Shown here: piece after piece, positions 62,901 through 64,000 of the stretch
How the letters are laid out: the number at the start of each line of letters is the position of its first letter
How positions within the stretch are numbered: position 1 is the first letter of the stretch
Origin: Selaginella moellendorffii
Taxonomy: Eukaryota > Streptophyta > Lycopodiopsida > Selaginellales > Selaginellaceae
Direction: 5' to 3'
Assembly: GCF_000143415.4 (NCBI RefSeq)
Contig: NW_003314262.1
Span: forward strand, 3,620,620-3,684,619
DNA: 64,000 bases
Position numbers and translations under genes: made by a program
Notes under the pieces: generated by a model
The model's input: only the letters and a program-made list of their open reading frames with translations
The model's database searches: none
What the model was told of the DNA's origin: nothing

Positions 62901-64000
62901 CGAAGGCGAGCTTGAACGGTGTCATGTCGGTGGTGATCTTGTATGCTGTCCGGTAGGCCCAGAGAATGTCTCCGAGTTTCTTGTCCCAATCTTTGCCGGA
63001 GTTGCTGATGACTTTCTTGAGAATTGTCTTGAGCGTCTTGTTGGTGGCTTCAGCTTGGCCGTTGCCTTGCGGGTAGTAGGGCGTTGATGTCTTGTGTCGG
63101 ATCTGGAACTCTTCAGTAAGGTGTCCGATGGTTTCGTTGATGAAGTGGCTGCCGCAGTCGGTGACGAGTTCGAGTGGTGTTCCGAAGCGGGTGATGATGT
63201 TCTCGTAGATGAACTTGGCTGTTGCCTTGGCGGTTGCTTGTTTGAGTGGAGCTGCTTCAGCCCATTTGGTGGCGTAGTCGGTGGCGACAATGATGTACTG
63301 GTTCTTCCAGGCTGTGGTGATTTGGGGTCCGACAAAGTCGAGTCCCCATCTCTGGAAAGGCACAACCGGGAAGGTTGGGTTGAGCAGTTGACTCTGAGTT
63401 TTCGGTGGAAGTCGATTCCTCTGGCAGGTGTCACATTTCCGGCAGAAGTCTTCGGTGTCTCGCCATATTGTCGGCCACCAGAGTCCTGATTGGAGAATCT
63501 TCCGGACGGTCGTGTCGGAGGCGAAGTGGCCGCCGGACGGTCCAGAGTGTGCTTCGTTTATAAACCGGAGGGTGTCTGGAACTTTGATGCATCTTCTAAG
63601 TATGTTGTCGATGCCAAGTTTGTAGAGGCTGCCGCCGATGATGGAGTACCGGCGGGTTTTTGAGACAAAAGTCTTTCTCTAGTCTGGCGTTGTATATTGA
63701 GCTGGGACTTTTGCTGAGCTGAGGTAGGCGAAGATGTCGTCGAGCCATGTTGGTGGTACTGAAATTCGGAAAAGGTTGGAGTCGGGCAAATCGTCGGCGA
63801 GTTGATCGGGTGATTCTCCGGTGGTGATGCAGCTGAGGAAGTCGGCCTGTTCATGCTGTCAGCCGGGCTTGTGGACAATTTCGAAGTTGTACTCTTGGAG
63901 TAGAAGGAACCATCTGGAAATTCGGCCGGAGAGTATGGGCTTGTTGATGAGGTAAAGGAGGGCCTTGTGGTCAACGAAGATGATGACTTTGCTTGAAAGA
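59980..64000 (-). mobile_element. Ty3/gypsy element, non-chromodomain (Tat/Athila-like), partial
   Basis: Minus-strand element that continues beyond the right edge. Visible are the RNase H end (VDHKALLYLI near 63985, ISRWFLLLQEYNFEIVHKPG), an integrase HHCC zinc finger and an integrase core of the Tat/Athila style (WGLDFVGP; STPYYPQGNGQAEATNKTL). There is no chromodomain. A long in-frame extension follows. Assignment to the Tat/Athila side of the family rests on the wording of the integrase. Confidence 0.88.
60094..63678 (-). CDS. Gypsy integrase with a roughly 800-residue C-terminal extension
   Basis: One continuous open frame of about 1,194 codons, with no true start because upstream RNase H codons share the frame behind stops at 63681 and 63861. 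Domains in order are the integrase zinc finger (HSGPSGGHFASDTT; CRKCDTCQ, about 63530-63425), the DDE core with DFVGP, DCGSHF and QGNGQAEATNKT, and the integrase C-terminal GDHVLWYQGP...KWQGPFIITELYPN. Beyond LRPYYVD come a linker, then from an internal ATG at 61986 a globular region (LPTEAVTAWLVEQGFGQLLE; TITPALLSKVFKIPRKG). The latter recalls plant mobile/transposon-protein domains. After it come a long S/T/P/H/Q-rich stretch and a helical tail. After the stop at 60094-60096 the same frame continues with a coiled-coil-like EHQQRIDHLEALLAEYE. Confidence 0.8.
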   Translation of the reverse strand, partial: RKTFVSKTRRYSIIGGSLYKLGIDNILRRCIKVPDTLRFINEAHSGPSGGHFASDTTVRKILQSGLWWPTIWRDTEDFCRKCDTCQRNRLPPKTQSQLLNPTFPVVPFQRWGLDFVGPQITTAWKNQYIIVATDYATKWAEAAPLKQATAKATAKFIYENIITRFGTPLELVTDCGSHFINETIGHLTEEFQIRHKTSTPYYPQGNGQAEATNKTLKTILKKVISNSGKDWDKKLGDILWAYRTAYKITTDMTPFKLAFGIEAITPIEFIIPSMRVAVKYDLDPRHIFRQRLLELEKLDELRLNALWTLHTIQKQRKARHDRRLAQNKTPKYSPGDHVLWYQGPITQLGNKLKTKWQGPFIITELYPNSTAKVATLAGDFTETVNLNKLRPYYVDLCNIQTTFQQHFRPQLVTGTERFPEHSPSHSNRTLNTSRPYQEVTPDDTTMSIIDNQQASWYQQWPTRYSETITGNFSWTTLQSPLNSAQNAESQATVRSTPRDQICTVQQRSISAARSSSPQQITALRSCHAIATVQSKPHQVSWDTNLSRQQQLASTLSSDPPAPATMPKRKMRAIPPRCLRYVCHSLPKLPTEAVTAWLVEQGFGQLLEIFKTPFDHHLARKLAKKYDESRNTISDDINTITITPALLSKVFKIPRKGLDKFPKEVPKVILKPGTSPTTEGPKWEDVLSEHQEKLRALLLLYDLRPTDKSISKLTTQAYHAMDRGEQVNVASHLNTMLAKQLKKINEKPMRGQTISTVIFPMLIALHAAHPDKQPWSTSSSTEHSHADDDDSASTETLPSPPHKKKAQPSSSKHHPPPSPTPSKTSSEDTSSDEESPPPRPHKLRQTPQRKNCHRSTEYVVLTNRDTTNTTEPHQHQSIPSRPRARSPSPTPIFNNSEAFTGDQHHDNNDSHHPDNITTSNSKISSGHVNSGNVKPLHPSAAHPTLNTTADAPLKFSKNPSSSSNITAPHLDRPYSTTIIKFVPTQHCQILTNSTDQRNPSAFAQHQPPQQQSTPQITPADPIKNPAPNSVSAPYGLPSAPSPPVQASQPHQQSTMPPLQSQVRKDRASFDHEIRQEHEDKMQDPGYLHRKLFEALERRASHDISQAIRGRVPQAQDIAQHLSCDGAFINTRNAVRAEFYEPLVAEIGNLHNTIHHLQGDIQSIKTMATSSSCANNNPIGQQNYWRDKYHHGVTII

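Overview
The window is nuclear DNA of a land plant, most likely a Selaginella-type lycophyte. The evidence is very short introns (mostly about 50-90 bp in the genes I could splice by eye), compact GC-rich genes separated by AT-rich spacers, intronless PPR genes built of short repeats, a plant EPFL peptide gene, and plant-style LTR retrotransposons. The species is inferred from style only.

Layout. 1-18 kb is gene-bearing: a single-exon DEAH RNA helicase (minus), an AT-rich spacer, a multi-exon SMARCAL1/CHR18-like annealing helicase (minus), an RRM gene (plus) head to head with it but broken by a 455-bp inverted-repeat element carrying a PPR fragment, an antisense tRNA-Ser(GCT), a PPR gene, and a complete ten-exon ALG7/DPAGT1 gene. 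18-28 kb is mostly AT-rich junk: a decayed WEE1 kinase relic, at least two dispersed non-coding repeat families, a SINE-like remnant, a frameshifted PPR pseudogene, and two copies of a 370-400 bp block carrying a piece of ALG7. 28.6-41 kb is gene-dense again: a NO VEIN-like GHKL ATPase with a C-terminus resembling RNase III, a monofunctional homoserine dehydrogenase, an unrecognised probable gene, an EPFL peptide gene with an internally duplicated cysteine motif, and a full-length DYW-class PPR editing factor.

42.3-64 kb is a nested retrotransposon cluster that can be ordered from target-site duplications. A short-LTR (TRIM-like) element was split by a 7.5-kb non-autonomous LTR element (TSD GGTGA). 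An old minus-strand Ty3/gypsy relic was split by a younger plus-strand chromodomain gypsy (TSD AATGC) and by one copy of a second TRIM family. The younger gypsy was itself split by another copy of that TRIM family (TSD TCTGG). A further non-chromodomain gypsy runs off the right edge; its integrase frame continues in frame for roughly 800 extra codons.

The genes are ordinary housekeeping, signalling and organelle-RNA functions and do not form an operon-like system. The most unusual items are the ten-cysteine EPFL, the PPR-carrying inverted-repeat element inside the RRM gene, the GHKL ATPase with its RNase III-like tail, the hexamer-filled LTRs, and the extended gypsy polyprotein.
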